The translations under genes and the position numbers were made by a program. Source: Streptococcus sp. S5 (GTDB taxonomy: Bacteria; Bacillota; Bacilli; Lactobacillales; Streptococcaceae). Taken from it: DNA of 64,000 nucleotides. Numbering within the stretch: position 1 is the first letter of the stretch; every line of letters starts with the position of its first letter. Shown one piece after another: positions 36,193 to 47,610 of this stretch. The notes under the pieces were generated by a model. It saw only the letters and a program-made list of their open reading frames with translations, was not told the DNA's origin and did not search any database. The stretch is taken from assembly GCF_034134805.1 (NCBI RefSeq), contig NZ_CP139419.1, forward strand, positions 806,001-870,000. The letters are read 5' to 3'.

Positions 36193-36814
36193 AGTCTTCC
36201 ATATAAGAAGTGTCGTTCCAGGTGTCTAAGTGATAGTGCTCAAAATCATCTGTTGTCAGAATCGTCACGCTGGCATTATCTAGTCCGCCATTTTTGCGGA
36301 GTTCTCCTGTTTCATAACCAAGTAAGGTTCGAATAGAAGCTGTCAAATTAGCCCCATGTCCAACGATGAGAACAGTATCGAGCTCTTTTCCTTTCAGGCT
36401 TTTTACAAAATCACAGGTACGTTTGGTCGTTTCATAGACAGATTCTGCATCAAAGATTTCATTTTGAAAGCGAGCTAGGTTATGGCGAAAGGCATCCATT
36501 TGTTGGGGATAGATAGCTGAAATGGTAGAAATTTTAGCTCCTTCTAATTTTCCCAAATTCCATTCACGAAGAGCAGGCGTTGCTTGCAATTCTAGAGGTG
36601 TCTCCAATTGATCGAGGATGATCTGTGCGGTATGGACTGTCCGTGGCAGATCGCTTGCAAAGGCTGCATCAAAAGGAACACTAGCTAGGTGCTTTCCTAA
36701 TTTTTCAAGCTGACGAATAGAGGCTGGTAACAGCGGAGAATCGCCATTTGATCCCTGAAAACGTCCTTCTTCATTCCATTCTGTTCGTCCGTGTCGAATA
36801 AAATATAGTTTCAC
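36191..36814 (-). CDS. Histidine phosphatase (phosphoglycerate-mutase-like)
   Basis: 207-residue phosphatase of the histidine acid phosphatase superfamily. Catalytic RHGRTEWN (about 6-13), second His in GHGANLT near residue 149. Substrate not inferable. Start GTG 36814 is favoured: GAAGGAG sits eight bases upstream and the protein then begins MKLYFIRHG, as homologues do; the longer frame to 36856 would overlap the upstream gene. It is 22 bp after the deacylase gene and likely co-transcribed. Confidence 0.85.
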   Translation of the reverse strand: MKLYFIRHGRTEWNEEGRFQGSNGDSPLLPASIRQLEKLGKHLASVPFDAAFASDLPRTVHTAQIILDQLETPLELQATPALREWNLGKLEGAKISTISAIYPQQMDAFRHNLARFQNEIFDAESVYETTKRTCDFVKSLKGKELDTVLIVGHGANLTASIRTLLGYETGELRKNGGLDNASVTILTTDDFEHYHLDTWNDTSYMED

Positions 36815-36836
36815 AATCTTGTCTCCTTCTCTGTCT

Positions 36837-37310
36837 TTATTCCAAAATATCTGCAAAAGTCGCTTGTACGAAGTCTGCTAGAAGTTGTGGTTTGATCTGA
36901 ATACTATGGCCGATTTCCCCAGCAGATACGATCATGGTCTCTAACTGAAGGGCTGATTCATCGATAAAGATTGGGAAAGGATGCTTTTGACGAATGCCCA
37001 CTGGATTATTGGCCCCATGAATATAACCTGTTGTTTTTTCGAGATCCTTTTGAGGAATCATAGCCACTTTCTTATTGCCCGATAATTTGGCCAATTTTTT
37101 CTCTGAAAGATGCTCCGTGATAGGAATGATCCCAATCACTGGACCCGTTTTATCTCCTTTGAGAGCTAGGGTTTTGAAAATAGTAGAGCGATCAATCCCT
37201 TCTGGTAAGATCCCTTCTAAAGCGTTGATTTGTAAGCCTATGTGCTCGATTTTTGCTTTAGTCAAGATCTGTTCGACCAAGGTTTTCTTCACTTTATTTT
37301 TTTTTGCCAC
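36837..37310 (-). CDS. YbaK/EbsC family Cys-tRNA(Pro) deacylase
   Basis: 157 residues. YbaK-type editing domain: KTLALKGDKTGPVIGIIPI (about 46-64), KKLAKLSGNKKVAMI (about 71-85) and TGYIHGANNPVGIRQK (about 93-108). These enzymes hydrolyse Cys wrongly attached to tRNA-Pro. The basic start AKKNKVKKT fits the family. First gene of the pair with the histidine phosphatase. Confidence 0.92.
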   Translation of the reverse strand: MAKKNKVKKTLVEQILTKAKIEHIGLQINALEGILPEGIDRSTIFKTLALKGDKTGPVIGIIPITEHLSEKKLAKLSGNKKVAMIPQKDLEKTTGYIHGANNPVGIRQKHPFPIFIDESALQLETMIVSAGEIGHSIQIKPQLLADFVQATFADILE

Positions 37311-37405
37311 GGCTTTCTCCTTTTCTCTTTTTCTCTACAAAATCAGATTTCATTAGACCATTATAACATATAATAGCGACGATATTCTCTTCTCCTTAAA
37401 AATAG

Positions 37406-37446
37406 AAAACAGCAGAAAAAGTGAAAACCACTTGATCTGCTGTTTT
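37406..37446. terminator. Terminator after the GH25 gene
   Basis: Eleven-base stem AAAACAGCAGA / TCTGCTGTTTT around an inner AAGTG / CACTT hairpin; T runs on both strands. It ends the GH25 gene on the minus strand. Confidence 0.8.
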
Positions 37447-37450
37447 AAGG

Positions 37451-38326
37451 CTATGAGGAAGAGTTATCTTTTTGTACCTTGAAAAGCTTCCGATAAATCG
37501 CTTCTTGGTCTTGCGTCGGAGCAATTTGGTTGAGATCCAAGTAGTGTGAGAATCCATTTAATTGCCCTTGAGAGGTATATTGATGCAAGTCGTATTCCGT
37601 GTTGGTATCTGGCGCAGCATTATAGTAGCCATCATCAAATCCATAAGTAGGAATCCAAAGAGCCGTAAATTTATCAGTGGAGATACTATGTTCTTCCATG
37701 AAGTAAGTTCCGATATAGAGTCCAATATTTTTTGCACCCAAAGCTTGTAGTTTTGCTCGGAAAGCTTCAACACCTGCGTTCATATCCTTCATAGTTTTTT
37801 CCTCAACGTCTAACCAATAGTAGGTCGGTTTGTAAGGAGAAGCAGCCTTGTAAAATTCTTCTGCTTCTTTTTCCATTTCTTTTTTATCCTTAGCAGCGAC
37901 ATAAGCATAGACTGCGACAGGGATATTTCGTTTTTGGAATTCTTGGATATGGGTTTTAAAAGATTTATCCAGACCATTTAAGTAGGTTGCTGCATTTTCC
38001 TTTTTAGCTTGAGCCCCACTATGGACACGAACGATCACACCTCCCACATTTTGGGAGAGGACATCGTAATCAATTTCACTAGGCAATTGCCAGCCTGAGA
38101 TATCAATGATCGGGCGGCCAACCAGTTCTGGATTGATGTCTTCTTCTTTTTTAGAAGAAGAGCTTGCAGTAGTTGTTTTTCGAGGTGTATTGGAGTTCGG
38201 AATGGTTTTAGTTGTTTCTTGTCGCTCTCTGGCTTGAAGATCGGCAATCGTTCGTGAAAGAACGAGAAAAGAAATGATACCGATAAAAAAGACTAAGAGA
38301 ACAACGGGTTTTATCCTTTTTCTCAT
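37451..38326 (-). CDS. Membrane-anchored GH25 muramidase-like protein
   Basis: 291 residues. An N-terminal anchor (about 6-24), a Ser/Thr/Lys linker (about 40-66) and a GH25 catalytic domain (about 70-285): DISGWQL at its start and the YWLDVEE acidic pair (about 168-174) are the catalytic signature of lysozyme-type muramidases. No wall-binding repeat is present. The protein would act on peptidoglycan outside the cell. Some streptococcal homologues assist cell-wall or division processes. Divergent from ftsW. Confidence 0.9.
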   Translation of the reverse strand: MRKRIKPVVLLVFFIGIISFLVLSRTIADLQARERQETTKTIPNSNTPRKTTTASSSSKKEEDINPELVGRPIIDISGWQLPSEIDYDVLSQNVGGVIVRVHSGAQAKKENAATYLNGLDKSFKTHIQEFQKRNIPVAVYAYVAAKDKKEMEKEAEEFYKAASPYKPTYYWLDVEEKTMKDMNAGVEAFRAKLQALGAKNIGLYIGTYFMEEHSISTDKFTALWIPTYGFDDGYYNAAPDTNTEYDLHQYTSQGQLNGFSHYLDLNQIAPTQDQEAIYRKLFKVQKDNSSS

Positions 38327-38538
38327 ACAGAAACATTTTACCGTAAAAAAAACGAAAAGGCAAAACTTAATGCTTAAAAGATGCTGATTTCAGCTATTAT
38401 TTTCAAAAAAAAGGAATCTTTTCATCGAAAAAGGATAAAAATATATGAAAATAAGAAGAATGATCAGAATATTTCTTGAAAATAGGGAAGAAGCCGAATC
38501 TTTTCTGGCCTTTCCTTGGTTTTGCTTCTTAAAAATGA

Positions 38539-38544
38539 TATAAT
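38539..38544 (+). promoter_or_regulatory. ftsW: ftsW promoter (extended -10)
   Basis: TGATATAAT with hexamer 38539-38544; predicted start near 38551, giving a leader of about 24 nt. Confidence 0.55.
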
Positions 38545-38574
38545 GAAGGTTGAACATTAGGAATATGGTGAATT

Positions 38575-39816
38575 ATGAAAATTGAAAAAAGACATCTTTT
38601 AAATTATTCCATCCTCATTCCCTATTTGATTTTATCCATCATTGGCTTGATTGTTGTCTATTCGACAACAAGTGCCTTGGCAATTCAAAGTGGAGTGAGT
38701 TCGATTCGGATGGTACGGACACAGGGACTCTTTTTTATCCTTAGTCTCCTAACCATCGCCCTGATTTATAAATTTAGCTTAGATTTCCTTCGAAATAAAA
38801 AAGTACTGGCTGTTGTCATTTTTGCTGAAGTGATTTTGTTGATTTTGTCTAGGTTTATCACAGATACGGTCAATGGGGCTCACGGTTGGTTGACAATTCC
38901 TGGAGGGTTTAGTATCCAGCCAGCAGAATATCTCAAGGTGATCTTAGTCTGGTATCTAGCCTTGATCTTTTCTAAACGACAAGACGAGATACGCGATTAT
39001 GATTATCAAGCCTTGACCCACAATGAATGGATTCCAAGGAATTTAAACGATTGGCGTTGGCTGACCTTGATTCTGATTGGAATCGTTGTGATTATGCCGG
39101 ACTTGGGAAATGCGACGATCTTGGCCTTAACGGTCTTGATCATGATTACGGCTAGTGGAGTGGGCTACCGTTGGTTTACCTCTTTACTTGGTTTAGTTGT
39201 TGGAGCCTCCACCATTGTCCTTGGTTCAATATGGATCATCGGTGTGGACCGTGTCGCTAAAATTCCAGTCTTTGGTTATGTGGCCAAACGTTTTAGTGCC
39301 TTCTTTAACCCCTTTAATGACTTGTCTGGCGCAGGTCACCAATTAGCTAATTCTTACTATGCCATGAGTAATGGTGGTTGGTTTGGCTTGGGGCTAGGAA
39401 ATTCCATTGAAAAACAAGGTTACTTACCAGAAGCGCACACAGACTTTGTGTTTGCGATCGTGATTGAAGAATTAGGTTTTGTTGGAGCTAGCTTGATCCT
39501 TGCTCTCTTATTCTTCTTAATTCTTCGGATCATTTTAGTCGGTATTCGAGCAAAGAATCCTTTTAATTCGATGATGGCCATTGGGATCGGTGGGATGATC
39601 TTAGTGCAAACCTTCATTAACATCGGAGGAATTTCTGGTTTGATTCCGTCTACAGGAGTGACCTTCCCCTTCTTATCCCAGGGGGGAAATAGCTTATGGG
39701 TCTTATCCGTAGCGATTGCTTTCGTTTTGAATATCGATGCTAGTGAAAAACGGGCCAAGATGGAACAAGAAGGCATGGTTTTTGAAGAAAAAGGTAAAAT
39801 CAAACCTTATTATTAA
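38575..39816 (+). CDS. ftsW: Division-specific peptidoglycan glycosyltransferase FtsW
   Basis: 413-residue SEDS-family glycosyltransferase that polymerises lipid II at the septum with its partner class B PBP. About ten membrane segments. SEDS hallmarks are seen: PAEYLKVILVWY (about 114-125), MPDLGNATILA (about 175-185) and PSTGVTFPFLSQGGNSL (about 359-375). It is assigned FtsW rather than RodA because it precedes ppc, the order seen in other streptococci, whereas the SEDS gene at 62012 sits before the DJ-1 gene. Confidence 0.93.
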   Translation: MKIEKRHLLNYSILIPYLILSIIGLIVVYSTTSALAIQSGVSSIRMVRTQGLFFILSLLTIALIYKFSLDFLRNKKVLAVVIFAEVILLILSRFITDTVNGAHGWLTIPGGFSIQPAEYLKVILVWYLALIFSKRQDEIRDYDYQALTHNEWIPRNLNDWRWLTLILIGIVVIMPDLGNATILALTVLIMITASGVGYRWFTSLLGLVVGASTIVLGSIWIIGVDRVAKIPVFGYVAKRFSAFFNPFNDLSGAGHQLANSYYAMSNGGWFGLGLGNSIEKQGYLPEAHTDFVFAIVIEELGFVGASLILALLFFLILRIILVGIRAKNPFNSMMAIGIGGMILVQTFINIGGISGLIPSTGVTFPFLSQGGNSLWVLSVAIAFVLNIDASEKRAKMEQEGMVFEEKGKIKPYY

Positions 39817-39854
39817 AAGGGAATTGTTGAATGGCTATTCAAAAAGGAGAAAAA

Positions 39855-42680
39855 ATGGTCTTACAAAAATTAGAGAACTTCACAAATAAAGATATTATCA
39901 AAGAAGAAGCCGAAATTTTAACTAATTTATTAGATGATATTACGAAAAATTTGGTTCGTCCGGAAACCTTTGATAAAATTAGGCAGTTGAAGGATCTATC
40001 AAAAACACAGAACTATCGTGAGTTGAATCAAATAGTGGAACAATTGACAAATGAAGAAATGACAGTGATTTCACGTTATTTTGCCATTTTACCACTCTTG
40101 ATTAACATCTCAGAAGATGTCGATTTGGCCTATGAAATCAATCATTTGAATAACGTGGATGGTGAATACCTCGGAAAACTTTCTTCAACCATTAAAGAAG
40201 TTGCGAAAAATGAAGATGCACAAGAAATTCTTGAAAATCTCAACATTGTACCTGTTTTAACAGCCCATCCAACTCAAGTGCAACGAAAAACCATGCTGGA
40301 TTTAACCAATCATATTCATGCTCTTCTTCGTCAGCACCGGGATGTTAAAGCTGGTTTAATGAATGAGAATAAGTGGTATAACAACCTTCGTTGTAATATC
40401 GAAATCATGATGCAAACGGATATGATTCGTGACAAAAAATTGAAGGTTACCAATGAGATCACCAACGTCATGGAATATTACAATAGCTCTTTCTTACAAT
40501 CTGTTCCAAATCTGATGTTGGAATACAAACGCTTGGCAAAAGAGCATGGATTAGAGCTTGAACAACCACGTCCGATCACAATGGGCATGTGGATCGGGGG
40601 AGACCGGGACGGAAATCCGTTTGTAACAGCTGAGACCTTGAAGCGTTCAGCAACTATTCAAAGTGAAGTCATTTTGAACTATTACATCGAAAAAATTTCT
40701 AAATTATACCGTCACTTCTCCCTTTCAACGAGTCTTTCTAAAACAAGTAAAGCAGTAGCTGAAATGGCAGCCCTATCAAGTGATACATCCGTCTTTCGTG
40801 AAAAAGAACCTTACCGTCGAGCTTTCCACTATATCCAGTCAAAATTGATCCAGACTTTGGTCAATTTAAAAGAATGGACGATGGTTGGGGAAACTAGAGA
40901 AGATCGTTATGCTGTCGAGAGGTTATTAGGAGCAAATGCTCATCAACAAGGGCCAGTTTCTGATTATATCGGCAATCGTATCTCTGGGGCTCTAAAGAAA
41001 ATTTCTGAGAAAGAAGCTCCAGCTTATGCATCAGCTCAAGAATTTAAAGAAGACCTTGAAAAGATCAAAGATTCCTTGTTAGAAAACAAATCAGAGTATT
41101 TAATTTCTGGTGAGTTTGCAGAACTTCTAGAAGCCATCGATGTTTTTGGATTCTATCTGGCCTCTATTGATATGCGCCAGGATTCGAGTGTGCATGAAGC
41201 CTGTGTGGCAGAATTGCTGAAATCAGCAGGGATTAATGACCACTATTCTGATTTATCAGAGGATGAAAAGTGTCAAGTTCTCTTGAAAGAACTTTTAGAA
41301 GACCCACGTATTTTATCAGCAACCCATGCTGAAAAATCTGAACTGCTTGAAAAAGAATTAGCGATTTTCCAAACGGCCCGTGAATTGAAGGATCGTTTAG
41401 GGGAAGAAGTCATTCGTCAAAACATCATTTCTCATGCAACCAGTGTGTCAGATATGTTGGAATTGGCTGTGATGTTGAAAGAAGTGGGCTTAGTCGATAC
41501 GGAAAAAGCTCGCGTTCAAATCGTTCCGTTGTTTGAAACCATCGAAGATTTGGATCATTCAGAAGAAACCATGAGAAGTTACTTGTCTCTTCCGATTGCC
41601 AAACGTTGGATTGCTTCTAAGAACAACTACCAAGAGATTATGTTAGGTTACTCTGATTCCAACAAAGATGGTGGATACTTGTCTTCTTGTTGGACCCTCT
41701 TTAAAGCCCAACAACAATTGACCGCTATCGGAGACGAGTTTGGAGTGAAGATTACCTTCTTCCATGGTCGTGGTGGTACTGTTGGTCGTGGTGGAGGTCC
41801 TACTTATGAAGCCATCACTTCTCAACCATTGAAATCCATTAATGACCGTATCCGCTTAACTGAGCAAGGGGAAGTGATCGGTAATAAATATGGAAATAAA
41901 GATGCTGCCTACTACAACCTTGAAATGCTAGTTTCTGCAACCATTAACCGAATGATTGCCGAACAAAAGAGTCCATTCTCTATGTTTGATCGTTTCGGGG
42001 AAGTCATGGATAAAGTCGTGAACCGTAGTTACGATATCTATCGTGATTTGGTCTTTGGAAATGAGCACTTCTATGATTACTTCTTTGAATCAAGTCCGAT
42101 TAAAGCAATTTCAAGTTTTAATATTGGTTCACGTCCTGCTGCTCGTAAGACCATTACAGAAATTGGTGGTTTGCGTGCTATTCCTTGGGTCTTCTCTTGG
42201 TCACAAAGTCGGGTGATGTTCCCTGGTTGGTACGGAGTAGGTTCTAGCTTTAAGGAATTTATCGATGAGGATCCTGAGAATATCGAAACCCTTCGATACA
42301 TGTATAAAAACTGGCCTTTCTTCCAATCTCTCTTGTCAAATGTGGACATGGTCTTATCTAAAGCCAACATGGATATTGCCTTTGAGTACGCCCAATTGTG
42401 TGAAGAAGAAGAAGTCCGCAATATCTATCAGATTATCTTACATGAATGGCAATTGACCAAGAATATCATCTTGATGATTGAAGAGCAAGACGAATTGCTT
42501 GCGGAGAACCCTTATCTGAAAGAAAGTTTGGATTATCGGATGCCATACTTTAACGTCTTGAACTATATTCAGTTAGAATTGATTCGACGTCAACGGACTG
42601 GACAACTACCAGCCGATCAAGACAAGCTAATCCATATCACCATCAACGGGGTGGCTACAGGATTACGTAATTCAGGTTAA
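39855..42680 (+). CDS. ppc: Phosphoenolpyruvate carboxylase
   Basis: Adds bicarbonate to phosphoenolpyruvate to give oxaloacetate, mainly for aspartate synthesis in streptococci. 941 residues. Catalytic His in [13 protein letters not shown] (about 135-147), the mobile loop [16 protein letters not shown] (about 634-649), YSDSNKDGG (about 597-605) and the C-terminal GLRNSG are intact. ATG 39855 (MVLQKLEN) is chosen for the AAAGGAG five bases upstream and the family N-terminus; an in-frame ATG at 39831 also has a fair site. It is 38 bp downstream of ftsW. Confidence 0.97.
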   Translation: MVLQKLENFTNKDIIKEEAEILTNLLDDITKNLVRPETFDKIRQLKDLSKTQNYRELNQIVEQLTNEEMTVISRYFAILPLLINISEDVDLAYEINHLNNVDGEYLGKLSSTIKEVAKNEDAQEILENLNIVPVLTAHPTQVQRKTMLDLTNHIHALLRQHRDVKAGLMNENKWYNNLRCNIEIMMQTDMIRDKKLKVTNEITNVMEYYNSSFLQSVPNLMLEYKRLAKEHGLELEQPRPITMGMWIGGDRDGNPFVTAETLKRSATIQSEVILNYYIEKISKLYRHFSLSTSLSKTSKAVAEMAALSSDTSVFREKEPYRRAFHYIQSKLIQTLVNLKEWTMVGETREDRYAVERLLGANAHQQGPVSDYIGNRISGALKKISEKEAPAYASAQEFKEDLEKIKDSLLENKSEYLISGEFAELLEAIDVFGFYLASIDMRQDSSVHEACVAELLKSAGINDHYSDLSEDEKCQVLLKELLEDPRILSATHAEKSELLEKELAIFQTARELKDRLGEEVIRQNIISHATSVSDMLELAVMLKEVGLVDTEKARVQIVPLFETIEDLDHSEETMRSYLSLPIAKRWIASKNNYQEIMLGYSDSNKDGGYLSSCWTLFKAQQQLTAIGDEFGVKITFFHGRGGTVGRGGGPTYEAITSQPLKSINDRIRLTEQGEVIGNKYGNKDAAYYNLEMLVSATINRMIAEQKSPFSMFDRFGEVMDKVVNRSYDIYRDLVFGNEHFYDYFFESSPIKAISSFNIGSRPAARKTITEIGGLRAIPWVFSWSQSRVMFPGWYGVGSSFKEFIDEDPENIETLRYMYKNWPFFQSLLSNVDMVLSKANMDIAFEYAQLCEEEEVRNIYQIILHEWQLTKNIILMIEEQDELLAENPYLKESLDYRMPYFNVLNYIQLELIRRQRTGQLPADQDKLIHITINGVATGLRNSG

Positions 42681-42710
42681 AAAAATCGGAACGACTGTTC
42701 CGATTTTTTT
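42681..42710. terminator. ppc: Terminator after ppc
   Basis: Twelve-base stem AAAAATCGGAAC / GTTCCGATTTTT with a GACT loop and a T run. Confidence 0.9.
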
Positions 42711-42859
42711 ATTCCCTGAACCCAAAGGAGCAAAAGGTACATAAAGGCTTAAATAGCAGATTTTAAATGAGAATTTTCAAAGCTAGATAAGGATCTTTCA
42801 GCAAGCTGATAAAATAAAAGAAAAGAAGAGGAATAATTAAGAAAATATAGGTAAAAGGC

Positions 42860-42888
42860 TTGCAATTTTATCTAAAATTCGATAGAAT
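42860..42888 (+). promoter_or_regulatory. tuf: tuf promoter
   Basis: TTGCAA (42860-42865), 17-bp spacer, TAGAAT (42883-42888). Predicted start near 42895; leader about 65 nt. Confidence 0.75.
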
Positions 42889-42959
42889 AGTAAGGAAAGT
42901 TAGACTGTATTGCCTACTGTCTATCTATAAAATATATTTTATTGGAGGCTTTTACTCAA

Positions 42960-44156
<1,197 letters not shown>

Positions 44157-44196
44157 TTCGATCTAGTTCCCAGATTAACAATTATATAGACAGACA

Positions 44197-44226
44197 GAAA
44201 ACACCGTGAAGACGGGGTTTTTATTT
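44197..44226 (+). terminator. tuf: Probable tuf terminator
   Basis: GAAAACACCG / CGGGGTTTTT with one mismatch and a TGAAGA loop, followed by Ts. Confidence 0.6.
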
Positions 44227-44320
44227 TGGTAAAAAGTAAAATGAGCTTGTGCAACCTTTCATTATGACGAAAATTATGGTAAAATAGATAGTATAAAATT
44301 AGAAAAAAGAGGTATGTGAA

Positions 44321-45079
44321 ATGTCACGTAAACCATTTATCGCTGGTAACTGGAAAATGAACAAAAATCCAGAAGAAGCAAAAGCATTCGTTGAAGCTGT
44401 AGCATCAAAACTTCCTTCAGCTGACCTTGTTGAAGCTGGTATCGCAGTTCCTGCAGTTGACTTGACAACTGTTCTTGCTGCTGCTAAAGGTTCAAACCTT
44501 AAAGTTGCTGCCCAAAACACTTACTTTGAAAATGCTGGTGCCTTCACTGGTGAAACTAGCCCACAAGTTTTGAAAGAAATCGGTACTGACTACGTTGTTA
44601 TCGGTCACTCAGAACGTCGTGACTACTTCCATGAAACTGATGAAGATATCAACAAAAAAGCAAAAGCAATCTTTGCGAACGGTATGCTTCCAATCATCTG
44701 TTGTGGTGAAAGCCTTGAAACTTACGAAGCTGGTAAAGCAGCAGAATTTGTAGGGGCTCAAGTTTCAGCTGCTCTTGCTGGATTGACTGCAGAACAAGTG
44801 GCTTCAACAGTTATCGCATACGAACCAATCTGGGCGATCGGTACTGGTAAATCAGCTTCACAAGACGACGCACAAAAAATGTGTAAAGTTGTTCGTGACG
44901 TTGTAGCTGCTGACTTTGGTCAAGAAGTGGCTGACAAAGTACGTGTTCAATACGGTGGTTCAGTGAAACCTGAAAACGTTGCTGAATACATGGCTTGTCC
45001 AGACGTTGACGGAGCTCTTGTAGGTGGTGCATCACTTGATCCAGAAAGCTTCTTGGCATTGCTTGACTTCGTTAAATAA
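44321..45079 (+). CDS. tpiA: Triosephosphate isomerase
   Basis: 252-residue glycolytic enzyme interconverting DHAP and glyceraldehyde 3-phosphate. GNWKMNK with catalytic Lys (about 10-16), VIGHSERR with catalytic His (about 92-99), and [14 protein letters not shown] with catalytic Glu (about 167-180). RBS AGAGG before ATG 44321. Single-gene unit with its own terminator. Confidence 0.99.
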   Translation: MSRKPFIAGNWKMNKNPEEAKAFVEAVASKLPSADLVEAGIAVPAVDLTTVLAAAKGSNLKVAAQNTYFENAGAFTGETSPQVLKEIGTDYVVIGHSERRDYFHETDEDINKKAKAIFANGMLPIICCGESLETYEAGKAAEFVGAQVSAALAGLTAEQVASTVIAYEPIWAIGTGKSASQDDAQKMCKVVRDVVAADFGQEVADKVRVQYGGSVKPENVAEYMACPDVDGALVGGASLDPESFLALLDFVK

Positions 45080-45087
45080 TGACATAT

Positions 45088-45117
45088 AAAAAGGCGAGAG
45101 GTTTCTCGTCTTTTTTA
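45088..45117 (+). terminator. tpiA: tpiA terminator
   Basis: AAAAAGGCGAGA / TCTCGTCTTTTT with one G-U pair and a GGTT loop. Confidence 0.8.
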
Positions 45118-45123
45118 TAGTAG

Positions 45124-45151
45124 AAAAGACCAGCTACAAAGCTGGTCTTTT
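45124..45151. terminator. Terminator of the murMN operon
   Basis: Eleven-base perfect stem AAAAGACCAGC / GCTGGTCTTTT, six-base loop; T run on the minus strand just after the murN stop. Confidence 0.9.
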
Positions 45152-45154
45152 AAG

Positions 45155-46390
45155 TTAGGAACGTCCTAATAGTTTCTTAACGAGAGAAATCAGTTTGTAT
45201 TTCAGAGGACTTGGGTAATAACGGAAGGTCCCCATCTTACGGACGATGTAGCCGTTGAAGTTTTGTTTGAAACGAAGAACACCGTCTGACCCGTCAAAGA
45301 TTCCTTGAATACCAAGGAAGTTATATCTTGGGATACCACGTTTGAAGGTTTCAAGCATCATATATTCCTGGAGAACAGCAGGAGCATAGAACTTATTAAA
45401 TTCTGTATAAGAGCCACTGAATAAATAGGTGGATTCTTGTGGCATATAGACGAAGAGGCTACCTGCAAGAATGACGTCTTGATCTCCATATTTTTCAATA
45501 TATTCTTTTGCGTCCCTCTTTCTCACCTCAAAGGTATCAAACTGGCTAGAGAATTCACGAAGTTGATTTTGTTTTTTCTCTGAATTGGGGTTGACTTCAA
45601 GATCCTTCTGTAATTTCTCAATCTTCTGTGCTAGTTTTCCTTGGTCTTTTTCAAGATTCGTGTAGTAATGGTGGAAGTTCAGTGTTGCGATCATGAAATC
45701 TGCATTGTCGCCAAAACTGTCATAGAAAGTTTGGTAATAATCCAAGGTCTTATCCTGATAGTCGCGACGGTCACTGGTAGAGGAAGTAATATCCTTAAAG
45801 AGTTGCAGTTCATCTCGGTTTAATCGTTTCAGTTCAATACCGAAAGATTTGGCTTTCTTGACAAGTGGCTTTCCTTTTTTACTGAAGCTCTTGAGAAGAT
45901 TTTTTTCGGTGATACCCTCCATATCTTTCACATAATGCCAATCACCTTCTCCACCTGGATAACCTGTTGTTAAACCATCATGCTGATAGCCCAATTTTTT
46001 TAGGGTATCCATGAAATGGGTTTGCTCTTCACTGGTTGGATTGCCGTCACTGTCAAAGGTTTGATAGGTATCATAGGGCTTAATAACGAGTTCAATAGCC
46101 CCATTTTCTTTCGCATAGTCTTTTATAGCTGCATAGAAAGGTTCTAGCATAGCTTCCTCTTGGTAAAGGGGGCCAGAATTGATTTCCATATGGAGACCAC
46201 CTGTCATAGGAAGACTGTACAAGATTGCTGCCACTTGGACTTGATCTTCTTGCTTCCAAGCGATAAATTGGACGGTATTTCCTCGCTTTTCAAGCAGATC
46301 TGCCATTTCAGCAGACTGGATAAAAGAGCGATGGGAGACAGTATTTGCAAATGAGGTAAATTCTTCTTTTGAAATTGTCGTAAGAGTCAT
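45155..46390 (-). CDS. murN: Peptidoglycan branched-peptide synthesis protein MurN
   Basis: 411-residue FemABX-type aminoacyltransferase that adds the second amino acid (usually Ala) to the lipid II side chain, using aminoacyl-tRNA. Features: GGLHMEINSGPLY (about 64-76), a helical arm inserted in the middle (KDQGKLAQKIEKLQKDLE, about 230-290), SSTSDRRDY (about 203-211) and FLGIQGIFDGSDGVLRFKQNFNGYIVRK (about 357-384). It follows murM by 5 bp; the murM-murN order agrees with pneumococcus. Branching affects beta-lactam tolerance. Confidence 0.93.
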   Translation of the reverse strand: MTLTTISKEEFTSFANTVSHRSFIQSAEMADLLEKRGNTVQFIAWKQEDQVQVAAILYSLPMTGGLHMEINSGPLYQEEAMLEPFYAAIKDYAKENGAIELVIKPYDTYQTFDSDGNPTSEEQTHFMDTLKKLGYQHDGLTTGYPGGEGDWHYVKDMEGITEKNLLKSFSKKGKPLVKKAKSFGIELKRLNRDELQLFKDITSSTSDRRDYQDKTLDYYQTFYDSFGDNADFMIATLNFHHYYTNLEKDQGKLAQKIEKLQKDLEVNPNSEKKQNQLREFSSQFDTFEVRKRDAKEYIEKYGDQDVILAGSLFVYMPQESTYLFSGSYTEFNKFYAPAVLQEYMMLETFKRGIPRYNFLGIQGIFDGSDGVLRFKQNFNGYIVRKMGTFRYYPSPLKYKLISLVKKLLGRS

Positions 46391-46395
46391 GTAAC

Positions 46396-47607
46396 TTATT
46401 TACTCCTTAATTTTTTCCGGATCTTGTAGACTTTGTTTACAAGTGGATAGAGTGGACTGGTTGGGAGGTTGAATTCCCCAACAAATTCTTCAATGACAGG
46501 ATTAAATTTTGATTTGAAATGATAGAGACCACCATCGAGTGAATTTTCAATGCCCCCCATATTTTGCCAAGAAGCACCACGATCAAAAGCGTGTTGGGCA
46601 GTTTCATACCAGGTGAGGATAGCAGGTTGGTAGCGGCGGAATTCTTCATCCATCCCTGCATAAACATTTTCCGATGTCCCACCAAATTCAAGGGTTAAGG
46701 TCCCAGATAAAGGAACAATTTGTCTACCTGCTTGGAGATGCTGCTCAAGAAATTGCAGTTCTTCCTCTATCCGCTCTTTTTCTTTTTGGTTATTCTCAAC
46801 CTTGCCAGGCTTTGTTTTTTCTGTGAATTTTTCAGCCTCTGCCTTGTTTTTTTCAAGATCTTTTATAAGGGAGCTTTTGCGTTTCTCGAGATCTAGAGTA
46901 GACAAGGTAATGTAGGATTGTCCTTGGTAGGTTGTGAGTAGTTTTTCGTAGTAGTCTTTTCCACGTAAATGAATGCTTTTACGAGCTTCAGTCTTTTTCA
47001 TGAGAGAAGCAAAGTCCTCCAACAATTCAGTCCCGCCAAATTGGACTTGGATCCCTTTGTTTCGAGCAGTTCGGATGGCTTGTCGAGTAGATTTTGAAAG
47101 ATCTTGCTCAGTGAAAAACTCTTTGTGGATATTCGCTTGAAAGCGTGGTTGGATATTTTCTGCCATATCACTGGTTCGGCCAGTCCATTCAATCCCTTCT
47201 TTAGTTAGGGTATCGATTACTGCTTGCACATCAGTGGTTTCCGTATTTTCTTGTCCAATCAAGTGTTTACTCAAGAAAAGACTTGGATCAAATTTAACAA
47301 ACAAGGCCTTGTATTGTTTGGCTATCTTTTTAAGGGACTGGATCACATATGAAACCAGCTCTTTGTTTTGGTAGTCCATGATGGGGCCTCGAGGAATGTA
47401 GAGCATGGAAAAGCCAAGTGGCAGGGGTTGAATCAAGATGCTTGCAACAGCGACTAATTGGTCTTCTTGATAAAAACCAACCCGTTCATTTCCCCAATTA
47501 TCTTTGATTTTTGCCCATGAACTGCTTTGTAAGAGATTGGTTTGGTCACTCTGAATAACAAAGTCATCATGCTCACTAGCAGAAATTCCTAGCTGGTAAT
47601 GGTACAT
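46396..47607 (-). CDS. murM: Serine/alanine-adding enzyme MurM
   Basis: 403-residue FemABX-type enzyme that adds the first Ser or Ala to the lipid II stem Lys. Seen: YIPRGPIMDY (about 71-80), KSTRQAIRTARNKGIQVQ, an arm insert with KKRxx coiled-coil (SLIKDLEKNKAEAEKF), and the C-terminal NMGGIENSLDGGLYHFKSKFNP (about 351-372). Mosaic alleles of murM modulate penicillin resistance in pneumococcus; whether this allele is mosaic cannot be told here. Starts 3 bp after the HAD gene. Confidence 0.93.
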   Translation of the reverse strand: MYHYQLGISASEHDDFVIQSDQTNLLQSSSWAKIKDNWGNERVGFYQEDQLVAVASILIQPLPLGFSMLYIPRGPIMDYQNKELVSYVIQSLKKIAKQYKALFVKFDPSLFLSKHLIGQENTETTDVQAVIDTLTKEGIEWTGRTSDMAENIQPRFQANIHKEFFTEQDLSKSTRQAIRTARNKGIQVQFGGTELLEDFASLMKKTEARKSIHLRGKDYYEKLLTTYQGQSYITLSTLDLEKRKSSLIKDLEKNKAEAEKFTEKTKPGKVENNQKEKERIEEELQFLEQHLQAGRQIVPLSGTLTLEFGGTSENVYAGMDEEFRRYQPAILTWYETAQHAFDRGASWQNMGGIENSLDGGLYHFKSKFNPVIEEFVGEFNLPTSPLYPLVNKVYKIRKKLRSK

Positions 47608-47610
47608 TTC